64,000 nucleotides of DNA from Tubiluchus corallicola (lineage: Eukaryota > Priapulida > Priapulimorpha > Priapulimorphida > Tubiluchidae): contig JAQGDQ010000119.1 in the NCBI GenBank assembly GCA_030141605.1, forward strand, positions 419,505 through 483,504, read 5' to 3'. The position numbers and the translations under genes are program-made. Below are positions 14,501 through 26,033 of the stretch, piece after piece. Each line of letters begins with the position of its first letter. The stretch's first letter is position 1. The notes beneath the pieces were generated by a model. The model searched no databases, had not been told where the DNA came from, and worked only from the letters and a program-made list of their open reading frames with translations.

Positions 14501-17500
14501 AACTGATATTTGACCAAATTTTTAGTCCATCCTACTATGAAGCATCGTAACCCAGTTTAAACTATGCTGACTTGTGAACGGCTTTGGTTTGCAAGTATAC
14601 AAAAAATGTAGAGTATAAATGTAGCATCAAAGCTAAACAACTAAAAATATAGGATATGCTGATAGAGATTATGGAACCATTGTAACTCACCGGAATTTGT
14701 TTTGCCGCTCAAAATGCCAATTCCCATATGCAACAGGGAGGGGGGTCTTGCATGAAAGGATAAGCAACCTTTTGAAGTTTATCTACGTTATACATTTTAT
14801 GAAACTTAAAATTAAGTAAACTTACATTATTAACAGGCTGCTCGAGAGTATCACAGTAATCTGTTTCAGAATCAGAATCAGAGGCTATAGAAGCCACGCC
14901 ATTTGTGCCTGCATGATTTCTACATGGTTCGTCGCTGCTTTTTAAATCACCTAAAAATAAAATTAAAGCTCTGAATACAGAAACTGCTGGTGACGATGAT
15001 GATGTATAACTACATTTTTTATATAGCAGGATGACGAAATAGCTGAAAAAGACGATGACAGTTAAGCAACATGCCAAGCCCGGCCAATAAATAGATAGGT
15101 GACTGCTAGGAAAACTATTTCTAACCTTTTTGATCTAACATACCCGGCTATTTATCTGGATTATGTTGTTTTAATGTTTCAAATTTGGTAATACAAGTTG
15201 TTGCTAAAAATGGCTTTGGGTACCATTTAAAAAAATGTCGTTAAAATGAAAGGCATGTTAAGTGAGAAAAGGGTGTCAAATGTTCACCGTTTGTTAAAAT
15301 GAAACATTGCTACATGGGGAGTCATTAAGCAAGGAATTGCTGCTAGCATGATACACTATATCAAACATAAACATACAATTAGATATTCACAGTCTTATTA
15401 TGTGTTTATTAATTAATTTACAACACAGTACAGAAAAATGAAATGTTACTCTATCCTGTACAATTTTATAAACAAAAGCTTTTTCTGGTGCCCTGAGACC
15501 ATTTTATTAGGGTAAACAGTAAATCAGCTCACCCACACACAACAGTAAGACCGTATGCCAACCTGTTAGTTTGTAAGCCATTTTAACAGTCTAGCTGCCT
15601 TGCACGCCCACTAAATGCTATTACTCATCACTCTTATACTATAATGCAACAAACCAATTTATACAAGCACTTCACATACTTTATGAAATGCCTTGAAACA
15701 TAAAAATATTAAAAACAAATGGTCATGACTGTACCTATACAGTCTAGCAGTCACCTTCAGTATGATATAGGTTACCAACACCTACACCCATTTTTATAGG
15801 CACTAATTATATTTGCATAGCAGCCAAAGATAGTTTGCAATGAAACAAAATTGCAGTGAAAATGAATTCAACTGTTTTACAGTACAGCCCCCTGCACTCT
15901 CTTTTCTACATCTCTACTTTACTACCTATTAGCTTTGGCATTTAGTTAAATATATAATTAGTTCTTTTCATGTACTCAAGGTTCTGCCTGCAAAAACTGG
16001 TTGTTGTTTGTAAACCGTCATACTGACTATGACTGCTATATTGTACAATTAGAATGACTACTTTCAATGTTTTTATATTTTAAAGTTTTAAAGAAAGGAT
16101 GTCTTTTGCTATCTTTTTCGTAATAAAGTAATAATTTGATTAAGTTTTCAAATTCTTAATAGCAAGAACAACATGAATGGTAATGTAATAGTATAACAAT
16201 ATTTTAAAAAACTCCAACCTTTTTTCTTGTCCTTTTCAACACACACTTCAGTTTCTTCTTCTTCTGGTGTTGGTTCTGTCTCTATAACCAACTCTTCTTC
16301 GCTCTCTTCCACAGTTTCCCTCCAATCCTTCGACACTTCATTGTAGCTGTGAATGGGACTAAAATCGGGAAGGTCAACATGACGGCCGCCATTGACATGA
16401 TGATCATGATACGGAGAGGAATTGTCAGTGGCGAGATAGTGGGAGGCTTCGGACAAGCCGGGCGGCACTCCGTTTTGTGCATGAGCAAAAACTGTGAGGG
16501 CCTCTCTCAGTTCTCGGTCATTCCCCAATTGACCAGAATCTCTGAAATAACAATCGAAACATTTATAAGATCAATTCTAACAAAGACAATTTGAACAACA
16601 ACGTAGAAAGATAAAACTCCTTAAATAAATAAAGACAAAAAGAGAAGTCACCATATATCAAAGAAAGGGGAAAAACTTTCTGCCAACTTAACTTCAATGA
16701 TTATTTACCAGTAGTTAATGGCCAGTATCTATCACCATTCTGGACAATTATACTAGGGTTATGTTTTTACAAAGCAGATGCTAAGCAATCGGCAGGCATA
16801 TTTCTAGTATAAAAGAAACCTGTCTGTATCTCAGACACTGCTATACTATTAATAATAACAGTATTAATATTAACAATACAAAGTTTTAGCAAAAATGAAA
16901 TGACCATAAGAAACTGCGACCACGAAATACTGCATTACATGTAGTACATTAACAGTGACAAGCAAAATGATTGTAGATTAATTTGAAATGTTATTTGAGA
17001 TAAAAATTAAACTAGTGATTAATGTTGATACGGATATCAGCTTCATATCCGAAAATGGTGATAATCGCGAGATTCTGCAGGTATTTATAAAGATATTATC
17101 CAGCAGATATAAAAATTTGATATTCGCTACCTGGTTTTTTGTAATGTGCAATTGAAAACGGTTTTCAAATAATTTAACAGCCAAAAATAAACAAATATTG
17201 CCAAAAAACTTGAAGATCGTTTTACCCTATATTTATGTTTTCAAGACAAAAATTTGGGCTAGGTCTTTTAAGATGATAGACTAAATGAAAATGCTAGAGT
17301 TTGCAAACATTTACTAATTTTTCATTATCCGAACTGATCCGCATGTTCGATCCGAATTTAGCTAACCCATCCGGTTAGAATGCGAATCCGGAAGTCAATT
17401 TGAGGAAATATTTGATGATATCTAGTATTCGCTATCCGGTAAAAAGTGCATCCAGAGCAACACTACTAGTCATGTAATGTAGTCATTCGTGAGCTACTCT

Positions 17501-20500
17501 GGAATATTACTTAATTTTGCCGACTATTCATAATTCATTTTTAAAAATGTTTCCTAAAACTGACCAAATTAAGACTAGCAGTCACACACAACAGCTATTG
17601 AGGTGAACCATCAGCAGGTTGTCACCACTCGCAAGGAAACAAGCTTTTTCACAGTTCCAGCAATTGATAACAATTGTGAAAATGTCAAAGATTAAGTGTA
17701 CCAGACAACGCATTTGTGTACACTTGACAACGCCTTGCAGCCCATGCTAAATAATTGTAATAGTTTTAACAGCTAGCTAGAACCTTACCTAGTTCATTTT
17801 TTATCGTTCCCAAGCAAGATCTTGCTAGTAAATGCATAATTAAGTAAAGTCAACGTAAAACAACTGAAGTTACTGAACTGATGTGGCAGATGGCTTTGCT
17901 TTACCCACCCGTCATGTGACTGTTGTAGTTAAGACGCGTTGCTGTGGTACACTTAACCACTGACCTACACTGTTGTGCATGCACAGCTTTCAATAAGGTA
18001 TTATTCAATACAAAGTTCTGCCAAAATAACTTGTGCCTACTCGCAAAAACTTTCAATAACGTAAATTCAACAAAATTTTGTGCTGACATACTTTAAAGGC
18101 ACTCCTCGTTTGTGGATTGGCGTCGGAGTGTCCTGATCCTGATCAACTTCTTCGTAAAAGGGTCCCAACAGGGCAATAAAATCTGCCACCTTATCCGTGA
18201 ATGACATGGTTTCGATTATCTGCTTTAGTTCCTCCACATACTTTTCCATTGCCGTTTCCTTGTCCATGTCACCGAGTGCATTCCACGCATCCCTTTAAAA
18301 GAATTTGTTATTCGTAGTTTTTCAAAATTCAGTTTAAGTCCTTACTAACATTAGACATTTACCCAGTTTTGACAACCCTGCATAAAACTGCCACTAGTGA
18401 CTACATGCAAGAGTTTTTTATTTATGTGTGCCACTAGCAATATTACACGTTTTCTGATAATGTAGTTTCCTTAGTTTCATTGTTAAGAATATTAGGGCAC
18501 AAATTCACATGAAAATGTGGGAAGAAAATAGTGCAATATTAAAGCCTGCAATGAATAAAATGTAACTCTAGTGTTAACGTGTTTCACATGTTGAGTGCAA
18601 TCCTTTTGAACAAAATAATATAAAATTTGAGCTTTTAAATTTGTCATATTTAACTACTTATACAGGAACTAAAAACTTAGACAGCTATTTATTATTTTAA
18701 AAAAGACTTTCCTCTATAAAATAGCAAATCAAAAATAACACATTACATCAACACAAGTGCTTTTCCATTTTCTTTTTGTACAGATGCAGGAGTTCGATAT
18801 AGGTTAGGCTTTTGCAATACATCCAACAACGAAATGATACTTTAGCTATCATTACATCAAAAAAATCACAAACAGATTTGAAAACAGGAACAAAAATGGA
18901 TGAAGAATAAACTGGGCATTAGTCAACCTCAAAAACTGTCCTCTGATGAAAATACAAAAGGGCTTGGAATTAAAAACCTGAAATTTTTGTAACTGAATTG
19001 AATTGATTGAACATTGTGCATCTCGAAAGTGGGAAATTTGAATTTTAAATGCTACGCTAATTTGAAGAATTTTAACATAGCAACTAGTTTAAAAATCTGA
19101 AGCATTGAAATGCTAGACAAGTGAAATGAACCACCTGTTTTACCATTTTGCTTTTGCCACAACTTCATAAAACGCAGGACGAGGAATCTTGCACGGTCCC
19201 TCCATGGCTTGTTTATAATACGCATAAAACTTCAACATCATTTCGTTGGAAGGCTTGTACGTTCCTGGAAATGAAAAAAATACAGGTGACAAACAGACAA
19301 TAATATAATTTACAAAAGCAGTTTTTAAACAAGATTTAGCATCTTCTAATATATAGCTCGAGACCCACTATATCTGATACGACACATGAAATATGATACA
19401 AGTTTCAACCAAAAATCATTTATACATTTTATCATGACTGATGAAACTTAAGGATATCGCATCCCATTTTTATTGCCTAACAACAGAATACCGATTCACT
19501 CCAACACTGATGTCTAGACTACTTGGCCTTCAAGTACTATGAAGTTAGGAATACATACTTGACCAATCAGATTTGATTTCCTGAACTACTGAACTCAGTG
19601 TTCTTTTTATAAACTGCTGAGGCCTTTTATGAACTCAGTTATTGCCATGACAAAGTTATTTTAAGGTTTAATAATTTCGTAAGAAGAAACAGAAGCCCAG
19701 CTATGAGAAACGAGAAATTTAATTTAAAATGGGTTTAGATAGATTTAGGGGTAGGACTTGTTGTTGCGTTCGTGTGTTGTAGCTTTTAATCGGATCATAT
19801 AGTGTGAAGTCATAAGTTAACAGAAATAGCATTTGAACTGCGGTCTTGAGAAAAATGGTTTTCGTTTTATTATGTAAAGTACTATGGATAGTATTATGTA
19901 GTTAAGTAAAGAAAATAATTTGTTTCCTAGTCCCAAAACTAAGTCAAACAACAACAACAAAGTTACATGTTTTTTTTTATTCCAGTTCCGGGGTTTCAGC
20001 TCCATTTCTACACTGCCTCTACTCTGTTCTCTGGGGGAATCTCTGCCTCATCTCTTTTTTAATGCCCGAACTACTTTTACACCAAGTACTATGCGTTGTT
20101 ACACTAACGATGTAAGCACAAAAGAGCTATGGTAAAATGCTCTAGATCGTGACTTTTCAACTGTCTAAACTGGTCTAACTGGTACAATGTTCATAGTAGA
20201 AACAAGGAAATACCTTAGAAGACATATTCTCACAGAGAAAAGGTTTAAATACAAAATTCAATCGTACGAGTTTGTAAAGGAAAAATCAATAAATCTATAA
20301 CAGACTTAAACAAGAACACGTGAGATCAGAACACAGCAAAGGAAATATAGATTATACCTTATAATATCTAAGAAAGATAAAGCAGCTATATTATATGGCT
20401 TCTTTTGGCTCGGGTAGCATATATAACTTGTGTTTTATAAACTATAACTGATTTTTTGTACCACACACTTGTGGGATGATTGTGACACACTTTCAGTATA

Positions 20501-21058
20501 CAAAACAACAAATACCTCTAAAATCAAGAAAATTTGTAACTATAATTGTCTCTTCTTTGGAACTATAATTGTAACACACAAGAGTCATAATTTCTACTAT
20601 CAGCCCTTTGCCCCTTAACAATTTTTTGGCATGTTTTATGAGTCGTGGCTATGCTTCTACTTGTGTGATAAAACTTTGAAAAGCTTGCTTTCGTTCTTCT
20701 TGTCATCCCACAATAATTAATCTATGCACCTAAATCCAAACTAATTCCAAAAATGTCATTTAATACCAATTAGCACTAATTTGATAAGTAGTGATTTTTT
20801 TTTCTAATGTGCTTCAAGAACCTATATCGCCTTTGCATTGAAAACAGAAAGGTGTTCAAAGCAAAAATAAAACAAACTTTACCACCGCGCTAAATGTTCA
20901 AACTTAACCGGAAATAAAATGCATTCACTGCAGCATACAGAACGGAACTGTTAAAAGAAATGAAGTAGATTAGTCTAAATTCATTACTAACCTTCCTTGG
21001 GCAAAGCCTTAACTAAATTCACTGCTGCGTCAAACTGCTTTTCATTGTGAGCAGCCAT
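2535..21058 (-). CDS. ACBD5: ACBD4/5-family acyl-CoA-binding, tail-anchored peroxisomal protein (9 exons)
   Basis: Exons on the minus strand: 21058-20992, 19264-19144, 18292-18092, 16541-16219, 14950-14826, 5856-5511, 5011-4898, 3948-3761, 2657-2535. All introns are GT-AG and the phases agree, giving 1608 nt or 535 aa, close to vertebrate ACBD5. Residues 6-95 are the acyl-CoA-binding domain ([14 protein letters not shown], then [16 protein letters not shown]). Residues 268-274 (DYCDTLE), after an SDSDSE stretch, resemble the ACBD5 FFAT motif that binds VAP proteins of the ER. Residues 280-432 are low-complexity Ser- and Gly-rich. Residues 433-495 form a probable coiled coil. The last exon has a hydrophobic segment (about 509-527) followed by RRRR, a tail anchor of the peroxisomal type. 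Known family role: binding very-long-chain acyl-CoA and tethering peroxisomes to the ER. Terminal doubt: TATATG after AAG could be a donor, but read-through ends at TAG within three codons. Intron 5 hosts the GST gene. Confidence 0.95.
2760..2855 (+). mobile_element. Very decayed pogo-like MITE relic
   Basis: Phrases such as 'gacattataatgaggtgtg' resemble the family seen at 1236-1381 but are strongly diverged. No ends can be defined. Confidence 0.3.
3007..3285. repeat. 129-bp unit in two tandem copies
   Basis: The sequence from TACAAATTTTTTACTAGG at 3009 repeats at 3138 with only a handful of differences, and a third partial start is seen near 3265. It lies in the last ACBD5 intron. No coding potential is evident. 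Confidence 0.85.
3330..3433 (+). mobile_element. pogo-like MITE fragment
   Basis: It ends GTAACGAGGTTTGACTGTA, again the pogo/Tigger-like terminus, preceded by 'cagtataacgggttatt'. It lies in the last ACBD5 intron, just right of the 129-bp duplication. Confidence 0.5.
4690..4860 (+). mobile_element. pogo-like MITE copy
   Basis: Shares with 1236-1381 the phrases 'ggcattata', 'tatgtaaatatagatac', 'tttgttttgctaaaaat' and 'gttaagcgaggtt'. It runs to GCGTTATAATGAGGTTTGAAC and ends about 40 bases from ACBD5 exon 7, so it supplies part of the intron next to the donor. Confidence 0.6.
6367..6393. repeat. (AAT)n microsatellite
   Basis: A short uninterrupted run of AAT repeats in ACBD5 intron 5. Confidence 0.85.
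7031..7095 (-). repeat. tRNA-like sequence, probably a SINE head
   Basis: On the minus strand a box-A-like TAGTCATGTGGTTA is followed about 30 bases later by the box-B-like AGTTCAAATCC, in tRNA spacing. The acceptor stem does not pair well, so this is not a working tRNA gene. It lies about 280 bases upstream of GST exon 1a. Confidence 0.45.
7377..7412 (+). CDS. GSTM: GST first coding exon 1a
   Basis: Encodes [12 protein letters not shown] and ends at a GTATGA donor in phase 0. It matches the first strand of mu-class GSTs including the catalytic tyrosine. It is the upstream of two near-identical first exons 172 bp apart. Its IRG ending is closer to the family consensus (DIRGL) than exon 1b. 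Confidence 0.93.
7377..13624 (+). CDS. GSTM: Mu-class glutathione S-transferase (7 exons, alternative first exons)
   Basis: Exons: 7377-7412 (1a) or 7549-7584 (1b), then 7862-7937, 8735-8799, 10511-10592, 10948-11057, 12827-13033, 13538-13624. Junctions are GT-AG, phases agree, and the total is 663 nt or 220 aa (family about 218). The enzyme joins glutathione to electrophiles in the cytosol. Residues 1-82 form the thioredoxin-like domain: Tyr7 in the AYW motif is the catalytic tyrosine; [20 protein letters not shown] and [13 protein letters not shown] are typical mu-class strings. The all-alpha domain includes [20 protein letters not shown], the conserved N-capping region. Odd point: the SNAIL motif reads CNAIL, with Cys73 where glutathione-binding Ser is usual. 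The whole gene lies inside ACBD5 intron 5 on the opposite strand. An AATAAA at 13953-13958 may end the transcript. Confidence 0.97.
7549..7584 (+). CDS. GSTM: GST alternative first coding exon 1b
   Basis: Encodes [12 protein letters not shown] and ends at a GTAGGT donor in phase 0, so it joins the same second exon (7862). It differs from exon 1a at residues 2, 10 and 12 and keeps Tyr7. The bases before the ATG also match (CAACGTGTAAC before 1a, CAACGTGCAAG before 1b), so a short segment with its flank was duplicated in tandem. Mutually exclusive use is inferred because each exon has its own start codon. Confidence 0.85.
9281..9650 (+). mobile_element. 370-bp inverted-repeat MITE, copy 1 of 3
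   Basis: The ends are inverted: near the left, GGTCAAAGGTTAAGTGTACC; near the right, GGTACTCTTAACCTGTGACC. The outer ends are TAAGCATTTTCACAGTTTC at the left and a mirrored ACAATAATCATCAGTTGC region at the right. The middle has CTTGCTTGGGAACAAGAAAA, conserved in the copies at 17641-17990 and 43499-43890. It lies inside GST intron 3. Confidence 0.75.
10790..10846 (-). repeat. tRNA-Thr(UGU)-like SINE fragment
   Basis: On the minus strand, GCCTTGTAAACGAAAG resembles the anticodon arm of threonine tRNA (anticodon TGT) and is followed by CTGGTTCAAATACTGCC, a diverged box B and T-arm. The 5' half (AGTAGCAGCAAAAAGCCC) is a damaged D-arm. It lies in GST intron 4. Confidence 0.5.
11631..12202. repeat. 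43-bp minisatellite, 13 full copies
   Basis: GTTGCCAAGG recurs every 43 bases from 11631 to 12147, with a truncated unit at 12190. Copies differ by only a few bases. Each unit has AAGTTGC and GCAACTT separated by 16 bases, a perfect 7-bp stem, and includes the palindrome CACGTG. Since 43 is not a multiple of three and no unit has a stop, all three plus frames stay open for over 500 bases; this is an artefact, not a gene. It is in GST intron 5. Confidence 0.95.
13625..14825. other. Part of ACBD5 intron 5 past the GST gene
   Basis: It holds the probable GST 3' UTR (AATAAA at 13953-13958) and otherwise unremarkable AT-rich intron. No exon or repeat with clear ends was seen. Confidence 0.5.
17641..17990 (-). 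mobile_element. 370-bp inverted-repeat MITE, copy 2 of 3
   Basis: Reverse-oriented copy of the 9281-9650 family, with GGTTAAGTGTACCACAGCAA near one end, the conserved middle CTTGCTTGGGAACGATAAAA, and TGTCTGGTACACTTAATC near the other. It lies in ACBD5 intron 3 and stops about 100 bases from exon 3. Confidence 0.75.
20992..21058 (-). CDS. ACBD5: ACBD5 first coding exon, version A
   Basis: This exon encodes [20 protein letters not shown] then KE plus the first base of a Gly codon, and ends at a GTTAGT donor. The start codon lies in the context CAAGATGG. The sequence matches the first helix of acyl-CoA-binding domains (F-x-A-A-V-x-x-V-x-x-L-P-K). A TATA-like stretch (GATAAATAG on the minus strand) lies near 21117-21125, about 60 bases upstream of the ATG; promoter use is inferred only. 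An alternative first exon with the same end phase lies at 25554-25650. Confidence 0.9.
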
Positions 21059-24000
21059 CTTGTCTGGTTGCTTGGTACAGACAGTGCAGAATTAACTTTG
21101 AACTTTGCAGAGCACACTATTTATCAGATGTTTACAAATCATCTGATAAACCCTAGACTTTTGAAGCAACCACAAATAACAAAGAGTTACAGGTAGTAGA
21201 TTATAATACATTATGCATATATGTTAGACTAACGTACTTCATTTCTTTTAACAGTTCATAATAAAATCTATGTATATTATTTTCTCAAGAAAAACCTTCA
21301 TGCGCAAAAAATCAATATGACCAGGAATATAGAAGTTAGATACAAATACCGGTGCTGTATTTGCGATTTACTGTCAACAACCAACCTTGGACTCAAGGTT
21401 TATCACTCAAGAATTTTTGACGAACAGTTGTAAGTAATCAAAACAGTGAAAACACCAGCAAAAAGTACGAACACCTGACAGAGGATTCAAGCGAAAACCT
21501 TTTGGGGCTGCAGTAGCAATGCCTCTTGATGATACAGGTGGTATGCAGCTGCTGTAACAACTATCAAATATTCAAAAACACTCAAATCACGTCTGATGAT
21601 AACCCAGTGAAGATAGCTCTTCAACAAGCCACAGGACCAGCCAGAAAACCTCCAGGATGACGAATGTTAACATATTTAGATTTTGCGCAGATAGATTTAA
21701 ACACTTTAGCACTGACCCTTACAGGTAAATGCACCTTGAACATTGCAGCGAGCAGAGAGTCCTGGCACAAAGAGGTGAACACAATCATGTACCTGCATGC
21801 ATGAGTCATTGAGTGATGATATCATATCTCACAAAAAATGCTTGTGGACAATGAAACTGAAGTGTATATCATTCATTAATTACCATTTCTTTCCCATTTA
21901 CAAAAATTCAAGTCAAACTAATTACATTGTAATATCAAAAGTTTAACCGGCACAGATTTAGGCCTACACCCTAATAAGACTCAGATGCACAGATAATTAT
22001 GTCTAAAAGATGTAGTCTGTTTAAACTTTTGAACAACATATATTACACATATATCAGAGTTTCTTAAAAAAGTGTTTGTGACACTATAAATATGATTGCT
22101 TTTAATATTTTTAGTAGTGTTACAGCACATGCTGGTAATGTAACAGCAGAGACCAGTAAGACCTTTCAGAAGCAAATGCCTATGTACGGGAGGTGGATTA
22201 GAAATATTGCAGAGGTCAATATGATTTTAATTAGCACATCTGTCGACATCACAACATCCACCTTTATGGTAGAATAAATGCCTTCGGAAATTACTGATAT
22301 CAAAGTATCAAGCATAAAGAAGGTATAAAAAATGATCAATCACGAGTCTTTGAAAAAAACAATCTGCTACTAATCATAAAAAAAGAAACGCATCTACCAG
22401 CGAGCTTTCTGCGAATTTGTTAAACCACCAAGCCTAGTCGAATTCGAGCTTTCACAAGAACATTCTGCATTCACAAAACAATTCTTTTTCTGTCTAGTCA
22501 TTATATATCACTTCCTCCGTGAAACAATCTGTACTTGTAACACTGTAAGTAAGTGCTTTAATTTTTCTGCTTGTTCATTTATTATCATTTCCTTTGAAAA
22601 ATTGCAAAATTGTAAATAAGTGTCAGTACAATTTAAAAATGTTAGTTTTGGAAAGGACGATGAGCTACCAAGCCTAAGCACTTGCAAGGCCAAACTAGAT
22701 ATTCAGCTGCATTACGTAAACCTGTGAAACCTGTGTAAATTTGGACACGACAGATACTTACATCTTACAGCAAGGATAAGGTTAAGCAAAAATGACTACT
22801 TTTTACACTCCCTTTTCTGGATGCTTTATTTGTGTTAATTATTCTAACAGGTGGTGGTACTGACAATTAGGGGTGAGCATTCTCTACCTCAAAGCAAATT
22901 CGAATCGAATTTGAGACTTTCTAATTCGAACCAAACCGAATTTCAGTATTTCATTTTCGAATCAAATTCGAATTGAGTTTTGAAAAATTGAAAGATTTTT
23001 GAACAATATTTTCGAACTATCAGTAAAAAGTGACCTTACAAAGATAATGCATATTGTTCGATTCTGCTCTGCAGTAAAGCCACTGGCAATTTGTTTAAAA
23101 ATTGTGCACAAAAATCACAGCTAAACTGTGCTAATTGCCTGATGTTTCAAACGTTTTAATGATGAAGAACGTATGTGGTAGAAGTGTTAAAATATTCGAA
23201 TCTATAACTTTAGGTTCGGATCAAATTCAAACTAAAAAAACTCGTTTGAATCCAATTCGAATGTGCAATGCTCACACCTGCTGATGATACGATCTGGAAG
23301 ATAGTACCATCACGTTCATGTACCAATGACGAAGTGTCAGGTTCTCACAACAATCAAAACGTCTTGTTGATGTTAGGGCAGTCCTGAACCAGGTAATTCT
23401 TGAGAATCGGTCTAATCGAGCTTTAAACTATAGAAATAAATTAGCCTTCACAACATTCCCAGGAAGCGTGTTCCTAGAAGCATTTATAACGTGAGATGCA
23501 AAAAATTTTGCAAATTCTCCCCATTTAGAAACATATTTCTTGTTGATTCTAAGCAAAAGTCCTCTTGTCCTGTGATGGGCTTGAAATTCAAAGAATTTAT
23601 TACTGTCACATTGATCAATACCCTTCAATATTCTGAATATGTGGGTCAATCTTTAATTGCATCTTCTGTACTAATTGTTGTAAGTCCTAAACAGAGTAAC
23701 CTTTCAGGATAGGGTTTTTTAATAATTCAGACACTACAAATAATTTTCACGTCAGAAGAGAGTCTGTAGAGCTGTAGCACTTTGTAAGTTAAAAAGTGAA
23801 GATTCTCCACATAATTACATGTTCCCAAATTACAATGACAAGACCAACTGTGGTGAAGCATTTGTACAAGTTTCTAATATACTTAATGCATTTAGATTGA
23901 TAAGCATACAACTGTGCAATATTCTACTTTCAGATTTACATAAGCCTTAGAAGAGCTAAAAGAACATGAAGCATTTTGTTAGAGGTAACAAAAAATCGCA

Positions 24001-25553
24001 ATTTATCATGATGTTAGTAACTAAAAAAGCTTAGGAAACATTAATTATTGTTCTTGACAATATTTTCTAAACTTCAAATTTTTTTATAACTATTTCAAGT
24101 ACATTCTTGGAAAGCAGTTGCAGCACTAACCATATAAATAATGTATAGTGCACCCTCTTTCTCTTTATACATTCTAAAATTCTCTGTATCTATATAGTAC
24201 ACTAGTCTATATCTGGCTAGTTTGTAGTTTAGCTGGATCTTTTTTAATACTTTCTCAGATTTTTGTGACCAGATGATACAGTTTTGTGGCAAAATGTCTG
24301 CTTTCCGCCTAGACGGCCACGAGTTCAATACTGCAGCCTGGTCATACCAAAGACTAAAAATGGTACCTACTGTTACCCTGCCTGATGTGTGGTATTTGGG
24401 GTAAGAGTGGGGTAATAATAGTCTCTGTTACATTGTTGTGGCACTGTTACTTACAGTCAGACAAAAACCTCCTTAAGCTTGCGTTAATTCATACCCAATT
24501 GTCTATCTAAAACTAAAAGCCCTTTAAATATAGATTACTTTTATAATATTATTATTATTGATAAACAGCTGACTTGGAAACAGACAGTAAAGTACTTGAG
24601 CTGTGATAATTTGACAAGTGTTGTTTCTATTGATGTTTCAAGGTTAAACTGTGAATAATATTCTCTCAAGTATGAGCTGTAATTGTAATGACACAGTAGT
24701 TAATATACACGACAATACATATTGTCTGCCAATTTTTTTTACGGATGCGAAATTCCCAGTATATCAAACAAGTTCATGAAATTAGGGTAAAATGAAGCAC
24801 TGCTTGTAGAAAAATATTCAGTTTTAGACCAAAATGAAAGCGTCAAATTGTTTAATGTATTTTTTGGCACTGGTTACATTACAGTTTATATTTTAATATG
24901 TTTGCATCACGTCTCTACTGAACTCCTTTCTATTTCAATTCTATTCTCTTTTCCTCTATCTTTTTCTATTATTTTATTTTAACTATTCTCTGTGTTCCTA
25001 TTTTTTTCTCTTGTTAAGCAATTTTTTCTCCACTTTTCATAACGGTCTTACAAGCTTTGTTTCTTGACCACCATGCAGCATATTTTTCCTGTTGATAAAT
25101 TATTAATATTATGTAGTTAGTAACTACATTAATATAGTTCATTTATAATTATTGTGATTACATTGACTTGTAATGTAATACATGTAACTGATTTGATATA
25201 TACTAGTTACAATCCGATAATGTAATCATGCTGATGTGGACAATAAATTAGAAATTAGGATGCGAACTAAACTCATATTCATAATAAATTATTGCCCAAA
25301 CAAAAAAATCGCTGAAACCAGTGTTTCAGTAGAAAAGTGAGCTCTTCATTTGCAGCATAATATAGCATAGTACACAATATAGGCTACAGTACAAATTAAA
25401 CAATATTACTTTTAGTTTTAGTTATTACTAGTTACTACTTTACTACTACTTAGTACTACTACTAGGCCTACCAATGACTATATTGTTCCGTTTAGTCACA
25501 GAAAATGTTTCTACTTACCAAAATACCAATTTTTTGGAAAGAACGAAACCTAC
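21059..25553. other. Region between the two ACBD5 first exons
   Basis: If exon B is used this is intron 1 of ACBD5; otherwise it is upstream DNA. It contains one hAT-like element (22867-23278). No other coding exon was recognised. Confidence 0.5.
22867..23278. mobile_element. hAT-like non-autonomous element, copy A
   Basis: It starts TAGGGGTGAGCATTCTC and ends AATGCTCACACCTG, near mirror images. Inside are many TTCGAAT and ATTCGAA phrases that form subterminal repeats. The end motif is of the hAT type; a clean 8-bp target duplication was not found. No coding sequence. Confidence 0.7.
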
Positions 25554-25650
25554 CATTTTTTGGTAAACTACGAATGACACCTACGGCAGCTTGAAAGCAT
25601 TGATTTAAGTCATTTTTTGATTCAAAAGTTGTTTGTATTGACGACGCCAT
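25554..25650 (-). CDS. ACBD5: ACBD5 alternative first coding exon, version B
   Basis: The minus strand encodes an N-terminus beginning MASSIQTTFESKNDL, followed by FQAAVGVIRSLPKN and the first base of a Gly codon, then a GTAGGT donor. This is the same acyl-CoA-binding first-helix motif (F-x-A-A-V-x-V-I-x-S-L-P-K-N-G), arguably closer to vertebrate ACBD5 than version A. It ends in the same phase, so it can join exon 2 at 19264 in frame. No other acyl-CoA-binding exon was found between it and 21058, so an alternative promoter is more likely than a separate gene. A second in-frame ATG lies just upstream (25653), and another at 25680. It could also be a relic of a duplicated gene. Confidence 0.75.
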
Positions 25651-26033
25651 CATCTTGATCACAGCAAAAAAGCGCAACAACCTATTCCCTTAATCTGATT
25701 TCTTTTCAACTTGCTTTTCTTGATTATCAAGTTTTTGAGTCGTCACGAACTGGGTACGACCAAGACACCGTAACAATAAGGTCAACAGACAACAATACAC
25801 CACAGTCCACAGCACTCTAATTATACATAAATATTTTTCTTGTGCACTTGTTCCTTGTTCAAAAACTTTTGAGCAACAACTTTGCTTTAAAATGTACATT
25901 TTTAAATAAATTTGCCAGCTAATTTAGGAAAGTATTGATACCAGAAGAAAATGAAATTTTGTGCTTTTCAAAGACTTCTTTATAGAAAGTGCAAGAAACT
26001 AAATCGCTTTGCAATTATATCCAGTGATGGTTA

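Noticed and set aside
16282-16594. Frames on both strands over ACBD5 exon 4
   Set aside because: Shadows of the true ACBD5 frame, which continues in phase from exon 3.
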